In this document: positions 19,026 to 28,819 of the stretch, piece by piece
Position numbering within the stretch: the first letter of the stretch is position 1
Layout of the letters: each line of letters begins with the position of its first letter
Assembly (NCBI RefSeq): GCF_002953715.1
Contig: NZ_CP025017.1
Coordinates: 62,001 to 126,000 of the forward strand
DNA from: Rhizobium leguminosarum
GTDB lineage: Bacteria; Pseudomonadota; Alphaproteobacteria; Rhizobiales; Rhizobiaceae
Direction: 5' to 3'
Length of the DNA stretch: 64,000 bases
Position numbers and translations under genes: made by a program
The notes under the pieces: model-generated
The model's database searches: none
Told to the model about the DNA's origin: nothing
What the model saw: the letters and a program-made list of their open reading frames with translations, nothing else

Positions 19026-19858
19026 TGCCCGAATTCATTCCACGCTCCGAGCAGCGTCCCATTGTGGATACCTCCTCCACGACGCTCGATCTCATCTACT
19101 TCGACCTCGTCACGCTTTCGGCCGATGGCCAGGACACGCGGCGGCTGCCCATGCACGAAAGCCTCTACGTCGTGCTGTCGGGGCAGGTGGATATCGAGGT
19201 GAATGACATCATGTTCGAAGCGGTGGGCCGGCGAGCCGATATCTGGGGAGGCGATGCGGACTCGGTTTACGCGCCCGTCGGCGCCAATGTCCGGATATCG
19301 GCTCGTGGCGCGGCAGCGGAAGTGGCCATCGCCGGCGGCCTCTGCGACACGCGTTACGCCCCGTTTCGCATCACACCGGATGAGGTCGACGCGGTCAATG
19401 TCGGCTCGTCGGACACGCACAGCCAGCGGCGGATCGTCCACCTGCTCGGACAACGGCAGAACGGACGCTGCGGCAACCTGCTGGTGAGCGAACTCTATGC
19501 CGGCGAGGGCTGCTGGTCCGGCTATCCCCCTCACAAGCACGATACCGAAGACGGCGATGTCGAGACCCGGCACGAAGAACTCTATCACTACCGCTTCCAG
19601 CCAGAGACCGGCTTCGGCAGCCAGATCACCTATGACGAAGACGGTCCGGTCAAGATCCTCATGACCCGCAACGGCGACACTGTCCTGGTCGACCGGGGTT
19701 ACCACCCGACAGTCACCTCGCCGGGGCACCGAGGCTATATCTTTACCATTCTCGTCGGCAAGCATCGCCGGGGGCTGATCCAGCGCTTCGATCCCGCCCA
19801 TCAGCATCTGACCAAAACCATCCCCGGCATCGATGCGATGCGCGACAAGTTCAAATAA
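19025..19858 (+). CDS. IolB/KduI-like cupin isomerase
   Basis: A 277-residue double-cupin protein similar to 5-deoxy-glucuronate isomerase (IolB). The metal-binding motif is recognisable as YPPHKHDTE...ETRHEELYHY (near residue 170-190), and a second histidine occurs in DRGYHPTV. IolB interconverts 5-deoxy-glucuronate and 2-deoxy-5-keto-gluconate in inositol breakdown, but no other iol gene is here. It is coupled to a sugar transporter and sits before a GH39 hydrolase, so a uronate or deoxy-sugar isomerase for the imported glycan is more likely. The exact substrate is unknown. Confidence 0.8.
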   Translation: MPEFIPRSEQRPIVDTSSTTLDLIYFDLVTLSADGQDTRRLPMHESLYVVLSGQVDIEVNDIMFEAVGRRADIWGGDADSVYAPVGANVRISARGAAAEVAIAGGLCDTRYAPFRITPDEVDAVNVGSSDTHSQRRIVHLLGQRQNGRCGNLLVSELYAGEGCWSGYPPHKHDTEDGDVETRHEELYHYRFQPETGFGSQITYDEDGPVKILMTRNGDTVLVDRGYHPTVTSPGHRGYIFTILVGKHRRGLIQRFDPAHQHLTKTIPGIDAMRDKFK

Positions 19859-19927
19859 TCCGGCTGGTGGCTTCGTGCGCCGGCATTGCGGCGCGTCGCC
19901 AAACTTTCGCCCAAGGAGAGACGACCC

Positions 19928-21793
19928 ATGCGTGAACGTACGCGAATAAACGTTGATGCCAGTGAAGCGGTGCGCCCGTTCAACCGGTTCTGGCGCGGCA
20001 CCGGCTTTTCGCCGGCCGAGCTGCTGCTCGAGCCCGAGATGCACCAGATGCTCGCCTATATCGGCGGCCTGCCGAATGAGGGCATCAAGTTCCTGCGGGT
20101 GCATTATCTCTACAATCTGCTGAGCGCAAAGGGCGGGGCCGGCTATGACTGGTCCCTGCTCGATCGCGCGCTCGACGTGATGATCGAACACCGGCTGAAG
20201 CCGTTCTTCGAGCTGATGGGCAACCCGTCGGGCCTGTTCACCGACTATGAGGACATGGATCAGGTCAGGCGCTGGCGGGATCTCGTGACGGCAACAGTCG
20301 ACCGTTATGGCGCGCGTTACGGCATGGACGAATTGCGCACATGGTATTTCGAAACGACGAACGAGGCCGACTCCGGCTGGTGGACCTACGGGATCAAGGG
20401 TTACACCAACTACTACGACGCCTGCGTCGCCGGGCTCGACGCCATCGATCCGAGCCTGTCGATGGGCGGGCCTGGCACCGCCCGCACGCTCTCGCCGATC
20501 TTTCGCGCCCTCATGGCTCATTGCGACAGCGGCACGAACTGCCTGACCGGCGGTGGCCCGCCGCGCATCGATTACATCTCGATCCACGAAAAGGGCGTCA
20601 ACGGCAGCAAGGAAGACCTGACCCCGAAAACCAGCGCCATCGTCGACCGCACGCTTCTCGTCGTCGACTATCTCAAGGAGCATCACCCGCGCCTGGCAGG
20701 CCTTCCCATCATCAATGATGAATGCGATCCGCAGCTCGGCTGGAGCGATCATCATAGCTGGCACGGCAAAGCCTATTACGCCGGCATCATCGCCCGCATC
20801 ATCGAACAGCACGACCGGCGCATCATCGCCCCGAAAGCAGCGAATTTCGCCTTCCTCAGCAATGACCACGCCTTTATCGGCGGCTGGAGCCAGCGCACGA
20901 TCTTTGCCTATTTCGGTTCGCGCAATTTCACCAAGGCGCAGTGGGAGCACAAGACCAATCTGGATGTGCTGGTGACGGATGTCGACAGGGCGCCGCCCTT
21001 CGACATCATCAAAAAGCCCGGCCTCACATCGATGGAGCTGCTGGCAACGCTCGGCGATACCGTTTGCAAGGTGACGGCCGAACCGCCGCTTGCTCCCGAT
21101 CAGGATGGCCTGGCGATCCTGCCGACACGGCTGCCGGGCGGCGGTGTTTCCATCAGCCTCATCCATAGCGTCGATGCCATCAACCGTTCGGGCCGGACCG
21201 CGGTCCGTCTCGAGGTGAGCGGCTTGGTTCCTGGCCGCCACGCGCTTTGCCTGCTGCGCATCGACGAGGAATTCACCAATCCGATGGAGGTCTGGGAAGC
21301 CCAGCGCGACGAAAGCAATCCGCGTGGCCCCTTCGAGCCGGTCGGCGCACCGCCCGCACCTGATGAAGCGCAGTTTGCCGAGCTGCGCCGGGCGCAGGAG
21401 CCGGCACTGCTGCATCCGATCAGCGTCGTTGCGTGCGAAGAAGGCCGGATCAGCGTCGACCTGGATGTGCCATTGCCGTCGCTGACGCAGGTGCTTGTCG
21501 TTCCCGATATCGGCGCCCCCCCGGCGGCACCGACCGGCCTTGCCGTCGAACGCTACCTTGGTCTTGGCGGCCGGGAGGAGCGCATGCTGTTCTGGGCTGC
21601 CGGCGATATCAGCCCGGCCATCTTCTACGATGTCCTGGTCAGCACCGATGGCGGGACTTTCGAAAAGGTCAGTTCTGCCCCGCTGATCTCGACGGCATTC
21701 CTTCACATGTCGCCGCCGGAGGGCGTGCGTTATGCGGTGTGCGCCCGCGATGCATTTGGCCGCCGCAGCGAGCTTTGTGTCTCCCGCTCATGA
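19928..21793 (+). CDS. GH39-like glycoside hydrolase
   Basis: A 621-residue protein with a (beta/alpha)8 barrel of the GH39 type (beta-xylosidase / alpha-L-iduronidase group) in residues 1-460, followed by a fibronectin-III-like module at about 530-620. The proposed acid/base is E146 (FETTNEAD) and the nucleophile is E265 (IINDECD). There is no signal peptide, so it is cytoplasmic. The ATG at 19928 has AAGGAGAG upstream. Next to an IolB-like isomerase, the iduronidase-like side of the family is tempting, but that is inference; beta-xylosidase is an equal alternative. Confidence 0.85.
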   Translation: MRERTRINVDASEAVRPFNRFWRGTGFSPAELLLEPEMHQMLAYIGGLPNEGIKFLRVHYLYNLLSAKGGAGYDWSLLDRALDVMIEHRLKPFFELMGNPSGLFTDYEDMDQVRRWRDLVTATVDRYGARYGMDELRTWYFETTNEADSGWWTYGIKGYTNYYDACVAGLDAIDPSLSMGGPGTARTLSPIFRALMAHCDSGTNCLTGGGPPRIDYISIHEKGVNGSKEDLTPKTSAIVDRTLLVVDYLKEHHPRLAGLPIINDECDPQLGWSDHHSWHGKAYYAGIIARIIEQHDRRIIAPKAANFAFLSNDHAFIGGWSQRTIFAYFGSRNFTKAQWEHKTNLDVLVTDVDRAPPFDIIKKPGLTSMELLATLGDTVCKVTAEPPLAPDQDGLAILPTRLPGGGVSISLIHSVDAINRSGRTAVRLEVSGLVPGRHALCLLRIDEEFTNPMEVWEAQRDESNPRGPFEPVGAPPAPDEAQFAELRRAQEPALLHPISVVACEEGRISVDLDVPLPSLTQVLVVPDIGAPPAAPTGLAVERYLGLGGREERMLFWAAGDISPAIFYDVLVSTDGGTFEKVSSAPLISTAFLHMSPPEGVRYAVCARDAFGRRSELCVSRS

Positions 21794-21822
21794 ACGATGC
21801 CTTTCTGCCTGGGATCTGATCG

Positions 21823-22641
21823 ATGGATATCGCCTATTTCACCAAGACCCTGGAGGGCCTGTCGCTCGAGAAGGCGGCCGGGATTACGGCCGGTTTGGGG
21901 TTCGATTGCGCTGATCTTCTCATTCGCGATGGTCACGCCGTTTCCCCTGACAGGCCGGAGGAAATCGTCAATGCGGTAAAGCTCTTTGCCGCAGCCGGCC
22001 TGCGCACCCCGATGGCGACCATCGATTCCACCCGGCCCGACGATGCCGCCTCCCGGCTTCTCGGTTGTTGCGGCGAGGCTGGCATCGGGCAGGTCCGGCT
22101 TGGCTTTTGGCGCTACGACCCGTCGCGGCGCTGGCAGGCCCAGCTTGATGAGGCGCGGCGCGATCTCGACGGCTTCGAGCGCCTGGCCGAACGCTTCGGC
22201 ATCAAGCTGACGATCCAGCTTCACGGCGGCACCCTGCACAGCTCGGGCGCGCTGGCGATGCGATTGCTGGCCGGGCGTGATCCCATCAGAATTGGCGCCT
22301 ATCCCGATCCGGCCAATCAGATCATTCGCGAGGGGAGCGAGGACTGGCGTCTGACCCTCGATATTCTCGAACCGTGGTTCTGCTGCATGGGCGTCAAGAA
22401 CAGCGGTTGGTTCCCCGGCGCTTACGGAGCTCATGGCCAACGCGCATGGCATTCGGACTGGTACGGGCTCGACGAAGGCATGGTGCCTTGGAACGAAATC
22501 GTCCCGCATCTGGTGGCCACAGGCTTTACCGGCGTGGTCTCGATGCATTCCCAATACCGCGTTCCCCGGGAACAGGCGCTCGACAAGGTCCGCGCCGATC
22601 TTGCCCATCTCAGGCGCCTGGTCGCCGCAGCGAAAGAGTAG
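21823..22641 (+). CDS. Sugar phosphate isomerase/epimerase-like TIM barrel
   Basis: A 272-residue xylose-isomerase-like TIM barrel (AP endonuclease 2 family), the fold used by inosose dehydratase, tagatose epimerase and related enzymes. Visible strand-end residues that may bind metal or substrate include QLHGG near 128-132, IGAYPDPANQ near 154 and the C-terminal SMHSQY. It lies in the catabolic segment between GH39 and the dehydrogenase, 29 bases after the former. Substrate unknown. Confidence 0.82.
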   Translation: MDIAYFTKTLEGLSLEKAAGITAGLGFDCADLLIRDGHAVSPDRPEEIVNAVKLFAAAGLRTPMATIDSTRPDDAASRLLGCCGEAGIGQVRLGFWRYDPSRRWQAQLDEARRDLDGFERLAERFGIKLTIQLHGGTLHSSGALAMRLLAGRDPIRIGAYPDPANQIIREGSEDWRLTLDILEPWFCCMGVKNSGWFPGAYGAHGQRAWHSDWYGLDEGMVPWNEIVPHLVATGFTGVVSMHSQYRVPREQALDKVRADLAHLRRLVAAAKE

Positions 22642-22645
22642 AACC

Positions 22646-23662
22646 ATGAACGAACAGGCTCCCGTTATCGCCGTACTGCTGACCGAAAAGACCCGCCGGA
22701 TGATGCTGGACGACGTGGCGATTGCCCAGTTGAACGCCCTCGGCGAGGTGCGTTGGCCGACCGGCGCCACAATCGACGCCACCGATGTCGACAAGCTGCT
22801 GCAGGGCGCTGTCGCGTGCCTCACCGGATGGGGCACGCCGCCCTTCGATCCCGCCGCGCGCCAGCGCCATCCGCAACTCGCCCTTGTCGCTCATTCAGCA
22901 GGCAGCGTCCGCACACTCGTTCCCGCCCGTCTGTTCGACGATGGCATTCGCGTCACCCATGCCGCCTCGAAAATTGCCGCCTCGGTTGCGGAGTTCGTGG
23001 TCGCCGAAGCGCTTTTGGCGATGCGCGGCATTCATCGGCTGCATCATCAATTGCGCAACGGCGGCGAATGGCTCGAGGTCCGCGCAGCCGTACCGCAAAA
23101 ATTGCTGGGCGCCAGAACGGTCGGCATCGTCGGCGCCGGATATGTCGGGCGGGCGGTCATGCGGCTGCTCGTTCCATTCGGCTGCCGCGTGCTGGTCGTC
23201 GATCCCTTTCTCCATGATAGCGAGGCTGCTGCGCTCGGCGTTTTCAATGCCGGGTTGAACGATATGCTGGCTCAGAGCGACGTGATCTCGCTGCATGCGC
23301 CTGTCCTGCCCGAAACGCGCCGCATGATCGGCGCCCGCGAACTGGCGCTGCTGCGCCCCGGCGCGCTGTTCATCAATACGGCGCGCTCGCAGCTGGTCGA
23401 CGAGGCGGCTCTGCTCGCCGAGATCCGTTCCGGCCGTATCGAGGCGGCTCTTGATGTCTTTGACGACGAGCCGCTGCCTGCAGATAGTCCGTTCCGCGAT
23501 CCCGCACTGGCCAATGTCACCATATCACCCCATGCTGCCGGCCACACCGAAGAGGCACATCTTGCCCAAGGGCAGGCGATGGTGAATGAAATCGGCCGGC
23601 TGCTTCGCCGCGAACCGCTCCACCACGAAGTGTCCCGCGCCATGCTCGACCGCATGGCATGA
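22646..23662 (+). CDS. D-isomer-specific 2-hydroxyacid dehydrogenase
   Basis: A 338-residue NAD(P)-dependent dehydrogenase. The Rossmann motif VGIVGAGYVGRAV is at about 157-169. The catalytic triad is recognisable as R in NTARSQLVD, E in DVFDDEPLP and H in ISPHAAGHTEE. The ATG at 22646 lies 4 bases after the epimerase stop. It probably oxidises or reduces a sugar-acid intermediate. It overlaps the next gene by 4 bases. Confidence 0.88.
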   Translation: MNEQAPVIAVLLTEKTRRMMLDDVAIAQLNALGEVRWPTGATIDATDVDKLLQGAVACLTGWGTPPFDPAARQRHPQLALVAHSAGSVRTLVPARLFDDGIRVTHAASKIAASVAEFVVAEALLAMRGIHRLHHQLRNGGEWLEVRAAVPQKLLGARTVGIVGAGYVGRAVMRLLVPFGCRVLVVDPFLHDSEAAALGVFNAGLNDMLAQSDVISLHAPVLPETRRMIGARELALLRPGALFINTARSQLVDEAALLAEIRSGRIEAALDVFDDEPLPADSPFRDPALANVTISPHAAGHTEEAHLAQGQAMVNEIGRLLRREPLHHEVSRAMLDRMA

Positions 23663-25080
23663 CCATGGACAGAAGCATTGGAGGTTCCGTGACGGCGCCG
23701 CGCATCAGAATCATCGAGATCGACGCTTTCGAGCGCGACATCAGCCTGCGCCTGCCGTTCCGTTTTGGCGCGTCAACTCTCGAAAAGGCGCCGCAAGCCT
23801 TTCTGAGGGTCCGCGTCGAGGATGAAGAGGGGCGAACCGCCCTTGGCGCCGCCGTCGAGATGATGGTGCCGAAATGGTTCGACAAGAACCCGGCGCTGAC
23901 GCCGGCGCAAAATGTCGATCAGTTGCGCACCTCGATCCGCACTGCTGCGGCCGCTTCGCTCGAGCCGTCGGCGCCGACGACATTGTTTGGCGCCGCGCGC
24001 CTGAACGAGATGGAAACCGTGCGGCGTTTGCCTGGAAATCCGTTGGCCGCCGGTTTTGGTCCGTCGCTCATCGCCCGCGCCGCGCTCGATGCCTATTGCC
24101 GCCTTGCCGGCATTTCCTTCTTCGAGGCGGTGCGGAGCAATCTCATCGGCATTGGCGGCCCCATGCTGCCCGACGATATCGACGTGGATGCAGCGTTGGC
24201 GGTGCTTGCCGATCTTCGTCCTGCCGGCTCGATCTTGGCCCGGCATACGATCGGGCTTGTCGATCCGATCAGCGAGGGCGATGTCGTCCATCCCGTCGAT
24301 GACGGCCTGCCGGAAAGCCTCGAGGCGGTGATCGCGCGCTATGGCAACCGCTGGTTCAAGATCAAGCTTTCGGGCGCGCTCGATGCCGATATCGACCGCC
24401 TGACGCGGATCGCCGCCGTGCTGGATCGCCTGTCCGACTATCGGGTGACGGTCGATGGCAACGAACAGTTTGCCGCCCCCGAACAGCTTGCCGCCTTGCT
24501 GGCGCAAATCGAGGCGACGCCTCGGCTGGCGAGGTTGCGTGCGGCCATTGCCTTTGTCGAACAGCCGTTCTCGCGCGCGATCACCATGGACACGCCGCTG
24601 GGGGACCTGGCGGCGCAATTGCCCTTCCTGATCGATGAGAGCGACGACGGCGACGGGGCCTTCGCCGCCGCCAAGCGGCTCGGTTATACCGGCGTCTCCT
24701 CGAAAACCTGCAAGGGCATCTACCGTTCGCTCATGAAGGCGATCCGCATCAGAACCGGAACCGTGCCGGGACTGTTCCTTTCGGGCGAGGATCTGACCTG
24801 CCAGGCGGGGCTTGCCGTGCAACAGGATCTGGCGCTGGTCTCGCTGCTCGGCCTCTCGCATGTCGAGCGCAACGGCCATCACTATGTGGCCGGCATGCAG
24901 GGGGCGCCGCAGGCGGAGAAGGCGCGCTTTGCCGCGGCCCATCCCGATCTCTACGAGCAGGGTGGCGACGGACCGCTGCTGTCGATCCGCGACGGACGGA
25001 TCGCCATCGCTTCGCTCGGGGCGGTCGGCTACGCGAGCGGCGCCTTGCCCGATTTCGAAGCCATGACGCCAATGTCATGA
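23659..25080 (+). CDS. Enolase-superfamily sugar-acid dehydratase/racemase-like protein
   Basis: A 473-residue protein of the mandelate racemase/muconate lactonising group. Metal ligands are recognisable in order as D in TVDGNEQF, E in FVEQPFS and D/E in LIDESDDG. Candidate general bases are the lysine in FKIKLSG and a lysine in SSKTCKGIY. It has a capping domain of about 130 residues at the N-terminus. In this locus it may dehydrate an aldonate or uronate produced by the dehydrogenase. It is longer than most dehydratases (about 380-430), and I cannot assign a named subgroup. It is the last intact gene of the operon. Confidence 0.82.
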   Translation: MTMDRSIGGSVTAPRIRIIEIDAFERDISLRLPFRFGASTLEKAPQAFLRVRVEDEEGRTALGAAVEMMVPKWFDKNPALTPAQNVDQLRTSIRTAAAASLEPSAPTTLFGAARLNEMETVRRLPGNPLAAGFGPSLIARAALDAYCRLAGISFFEAVRSNLIGIGGPMLPDDIDVDAALAVLADLRPAGSILARHTIGLVDPISEGDVVHPVDDGLPESLEAVIARYGNRWFKIKLSGALDADIDRLTRIAAVLDRLSDYRVTVDGNEQFAAPEQLAALLAQIEATPRLARLRAAIAFVEQPFSRAITMDTPLGDLAAQLPFLIDESDDGDGAFAAAKRLGYTGVSSKTCKGIYRSLMKAIRIRTGTVPGLFLSGEDLTCQAGLAVQQDLALVSLLGLSHVERNGHHYVAGMQGAPQAEKARFAAAHPDLYEQGGDGPLLSIRDGRIAIASLGAVGYASGALPDFEAMTPMS

Positions 25081-25434
25081 CGCCCGGCAATGTTCAGCAT
25101 GAGATAGGGCGTGCTGCCCTGTTGAACTGTTCGATCTGTCCGGCAAACATGCCCTGATCACCCGGAGCATCAATCACCCCGTTCCTCCAATTGAAATGTC
25201 TTCCAGGAGAGCATGACGCTCTATTCGAGCGTTTTCTGCGCGGCCTGATTGGATCCCGGGACTTAAGCAAGCAGCAATTGAGATATAATTCTCTGAATCA
25301 AGCGTCAGCAACCACCGCCAAATCTCGGCAAATATGACTTTCCGCTCCGCGAAGCGGCAATGCAGAATATTTCGATGTGCCTTGGACACACGACACTCCG
25401 GATTGAACTGAGGTCGAACTCTAATAGCTGTGTG
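25081..25434. other. Spacer 3' of the glycan operon
   Basis: About 350 bases with no intact gene. It contains the SDR relic at 25121-25165. A hairpin-forming CCGCTCCGCGAAGCGG tract lies at about 25342-25357. The leftward open frame across it lacks codon character and family features. It has lower GC than the flanking operons. Confidence 0.5.
25121..25165 (+). pseudogene. Fragment of a short-chain dehydrogenase N-terminus
   Basis: In the frame starting at 25121 the bases read VELFDLSGKHALITR, the typical opening of a short-chain dehydrogenase (strand 1 plus the first residue of the Gly motif). Similarity then stops and there is no start codon in that frame. It sits where the next operon gene would be expected, so the glycan operon probably once ended in an SDR that has been deleted. 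It is short, so moderate certainty only. Confidence 0.45.
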
Positions 25435-25474
25435 GATGTTAAGCGCGGTTAAGGAAGTGTAAAGTTTGGTAAAG
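25435..25474 (+). promoter_or_regulatory. 40-bp efflux-locus box, copy A (orphan)
   Basis: Aligns without gaps to the box at 30021-30060 with 31 of 40 identities. The conserved core is GTTAAG, GCGGT, AAG, GTGT, AAG and GGTAAA at 10-11-base spacing. Unlike copies B and C, no gene start lies within 200 bases on the expected side. It may drive an unannotated small RNA or short ORF, or be the relic of a lost gene. Confidence 0.65.
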
Positions 25475-25670
25475 GTCTTTCTGCGACGCGGGCGAGGTAC
25501 GCTGTTGGCAGAGAAGATGCAGGACGCGCAGGCGGCGCGAGGCCGCCTGCGGGGGAACACGTCCCGCGGTCTCGTTCCGGGGGAGGGAATTCGACCGAAG
25601 AGGTTGCCATGAAAGCCGCCGGTGCGGCCCATATCGGGTACGGGACCATCTGGCCCAATGGCGCAGATGG

Positions 25671-28600
25671 TCATCTCTGACCTTGCCCTCGCTTCGAAAG
25701 CTCGGGCTTGAAGGTGATCGCGGCGCGATCGTTGGATGCCTGCGGTTCCGAGCCGGCGGTATCAGGCCCGGTCCGGTGCACAAGGCGCTTGAGCGCCTCG
25801 TTGAGGTCGTCGACGAAGGTGAAGATGACAGGGATGACGATGAGGCTGAGCAGCGTCGACATCATGACACCGCCGATCACCACGATCGCCATTGGCTGCC
25901 GGAAGCTGGAATCGCCGCCCGTCAGGCTGAGAGCGACCGGAAGCATGCCGAATGCCATGGCGATGGTGGTCATGATGATCGGTCGCGCGCGCTTGTGGCA
26001 GGCATCCACAAGGGCATCGAACCGCGACATGCCCTGGCGGCGCGACATGATCGCGTATTCGATGAGAAGGATGGAGTTCTTCGTCACCACGCCCATGAGC
26101 ATAAGCAGTCCGATGACGGCCGACATCGAGAAGCTGGTTCCGGTCACCACCAGCGGCACCAGCGCACCGCCGAGCGAGAGCGGCAGAGCCATCAGAAGGG
26201 TGAGTGGCTGCAGGAAGTCGTGGAAGAGCAGGACGAGGACTGCGTAGATGCAGAACACGCCGATCGCCATTGCAAGGCCAAAGCTCTGGAACAGCTCCGA
26301 ACTGCGCTGAAGTTCGCCCTGTTCGACGAGAGTGACCCCCGGCGGCAGGCGCCGGAGTGCCGGCAGAGCCTGCGCCTCGCGGTTGACGTCGCCCAGGATG
26401 CGGCCGTTGAGTTCGACGGAAAGAGTGACATTGCGCATCCGGTCGATACGGTCGATCTCCGACGGGCTGCCGCCGATCCGGATATCGGCGATCGATCCGA
26501 GATCGACGTTGCCGTTCGTTCCAGCCACCCGCATATTCTTGATGTCGTCGAGCTTCGTGCGTGTCTCGGGGCTGAAGCGGACAACGATCGGAACCTGGCG
26601 CTGCGGCAGGTTGAGCTTTGGCAGATCGGCGGAGTATTCCCCATTCGTCGCCACGCGCACGGCCTCTGCGACGGCGCTCGACGTCACCCCGAGCGCTGCT
26701 GCGCGGGCGAAGTCGGGTGTGATCTGGATCTCCGGCGCCTGCCTGGCTGCGGTCGATGTCACCGCGCCGATGCCCTGCAGCGTGCGGAGCTGCTCTTCGA
26801 GCGCCGTGCTTGCACTGTCAAGCGCGTTGGCATCGTCACTGGCAAGGGTGATCTCCAGCTTCGTGCCGTTGCCGCCGCCGCCGACCGCGACCCGCACACC
26901 GGGAAGGACCGAGAGAGCCTGCCGGATGTCGTTTTCGATTTCCGACTGTTTGCGATCGCGCTCGCCGATGGGCGACAGCACAGCGACGAGCGTGGCGGAT
27001 CCGACGCTGCTCGTGGTGCTGGAGTCGGGGCCGCCGCCCGAGGATGCGGAACCGACCGAAGAAAAGACATGTGTCACGTCCTGGAGCTTGCCGACGATAT
27101 CGGCGGCCTTCGTGGTCGTGGCGTCCGTCTGCTCGATAGTAGCACCTGGCTGCATGGTGAGCGTGATCTGAGCTCGCGCATCGTCGGAAGCGGGCAGGAA
27201 GCCGGATTTCAGGAGTGGGATGGTGGCAAACGAAAGTGCGACGACGACGGCAGTCACTGCCACCGTGGTCTTCCTGCGGTTCATGGCGGCTTTCACGATT
27301 ACCAGATAGGCGCGCATGACGCGGCCGTCCTTTTCCTCGGTCGGATGGGCCTTCATGAAATAGGCGGCCATCATCGGCGTCAGCAGGCGTGCGACGACGA
27401 GCGAGACGAGGACCGCCACTGCGGCGGTGATACCGAACTGGCGGAATATAAGGCCCGGTATGCCGCTCATGAAGGCCGTCGGCAGGAAGACCGCGACCAG
27501 CGTGAAGGTGGTTGCGATGACGGCGAGCCCGATCTCGTTGGCCGCCTCCAGAGCGGCGTCGATCGGCCGCTTGCCCATCTGCAGGTGGCGGGCGATGTTC
27601 TCGACCTCGACGATGGCATCATCGACGAGAATGCCGACCACGAGCGACAGCGCCAGCAAGGTGACGATATTCAGGCTGAAGCCGGCCAGGTACATCACAA
27701 GGAAGGTCGGTATGACCGACAGCGGCAGCGCCACGGCCGACAGGATCGTTGCACGCCAGTCCCGAAGGAAGAGCCAGACGACGATGATCGCCAGATCGCC
27801 CCCTCGTACAGCATGTGCATCGAACCATCGTAGTTGTCGATGATCGGTCCGAGCGTGCTGTAGGCCTCCTCGATCTGGACGTTGGAATGCTTGGCTGCGA
27901 ACTGTTTCATCGCCTTGTCGACGTCGGCCGCGACACCGCTGTCCGAAAACCCGTTCGAGCGCTTGATCTCGACCGCGACCACCGGTTTGCCGTCGAGATA
28001 GGCCATCGAGGACCGCTCCGCGAAGCTGTCCGTAACGGATGCGACATCGTCGAGGCGAACCTGCTGCCCGTTAGCGAGGGGAATTCTAAGCTCCTTCAGA
28101 GCATCGATCGACGCCACGGCGCCGAGCGTGCGCAATGTCTGACGGGTGCCGCCAATCTCGCCAAGGCCACCTGACGTATCGGCCTGAACCGACTTCAATT
28201 GCGCCGACACAGTGGTCGCCGTCACACCGAATGCGGCCATCGTCGTCGGATCGAGGTCGACGTGAACCTCGCGGTCGACACCGCCGATGCGGTTGACCTG
28301 TCCGACGCCCGATACCGATAGGAGCGCCTTGGTCAGATCGTTGTCGATGAACCAGGAGAGCTCGGTTTCATTAAGGGCGGTAGACTGGATGGCATAGGTG
28401 ACCAGCGCCGAACTCTGCACGGTGACTTTGGTGACGCTTGGCGTTTGCATCTGCGCCGGCAGATCGGCCTGTGCGCTGTCGACGGCGTTGCGGACCTCGT
28501 TCAGGGCCGTTTCGCTGTCCTTCTCCAGTTTGAAGGACACGCTGATCGACACCGTGCCGTCGGTGATCGTCGTCGTGACGTGGTCGAGATAGCTCAGCGA

Positions 28601-28819
28601 GGCAAGATTGTCCTCGATCGTGCGGGCGACCTCCGTTTCGAGCTGCGCAGGTGCTGCGCCATCGAGTTTCGCTGTCACTTTAATGGTCGGGAGGTCCATA
28701 TCGGGGAAGTTCTGGACCGGCAGATGCTTGAAGGCCAGCAAACCGCCGACGGCAAGCATCGCAAAGAGCAGGATTGCCGGTACGGGATTGCGGATCGAAA
28801 ATGCGGAAAAGTTCATCAA
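25671..28819 (-). pseudogene. RND efflux pump inner-membrane subunit (HAE1 type), frameshifted
   Basis: Two leftward frames together form one RND transporter of about 1,049 residues, the normal HAE1 size. Frame one (28819 to about 27800) carries the first transmembrane helix and porter subdomains (FPDMDLPTI, ASLSYLDHV). Frame two (from about 27790 to 25671) starts in helix 2 and holds the charged helix 4 (VGILVDDAIVEVENI), the second porter half and helices 7-12. The join is at about 27794: the minus strand reads GCGATCTGGCG where GCGATCCTGGCG would keep the frame (EGAILAIIVVW). One missing C breaks an otherwise intact gene. It is either a true recent mutation or a sequence error. The partner MFP gene overlaps its start by 4 bases. 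Confidence 0.88.

Noticed and set aside
18965..21706. A leftward open frame of 913 codons opposite the IolB-like and GH39 genes
   Set aside because: It mirrors codon positions of the real genes on the other strand, is rich in arginine and has no family features. Antisense shadow in high-GC DNA.
25528..25550. Perfect 9-bp hairpin as an intrinsic terminator of the RND operon
   Set aside because: It is more than 100 bases past the stop and has no T-tract on either strand. Kept only as context for the orphan box.
25174..25674. A leftward 166-codon frame at the end of the RND gene
   Set aside because: Starts across the RND stop, has no ribosome site or family character, and spans box A and the SDR relic.
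25683..27833. A rightward open frame of 716 codons opposite the RND pump
   Set aside because: The RND reading is unmistakable on the minus strand; the plus frame is a shadow with no domain.
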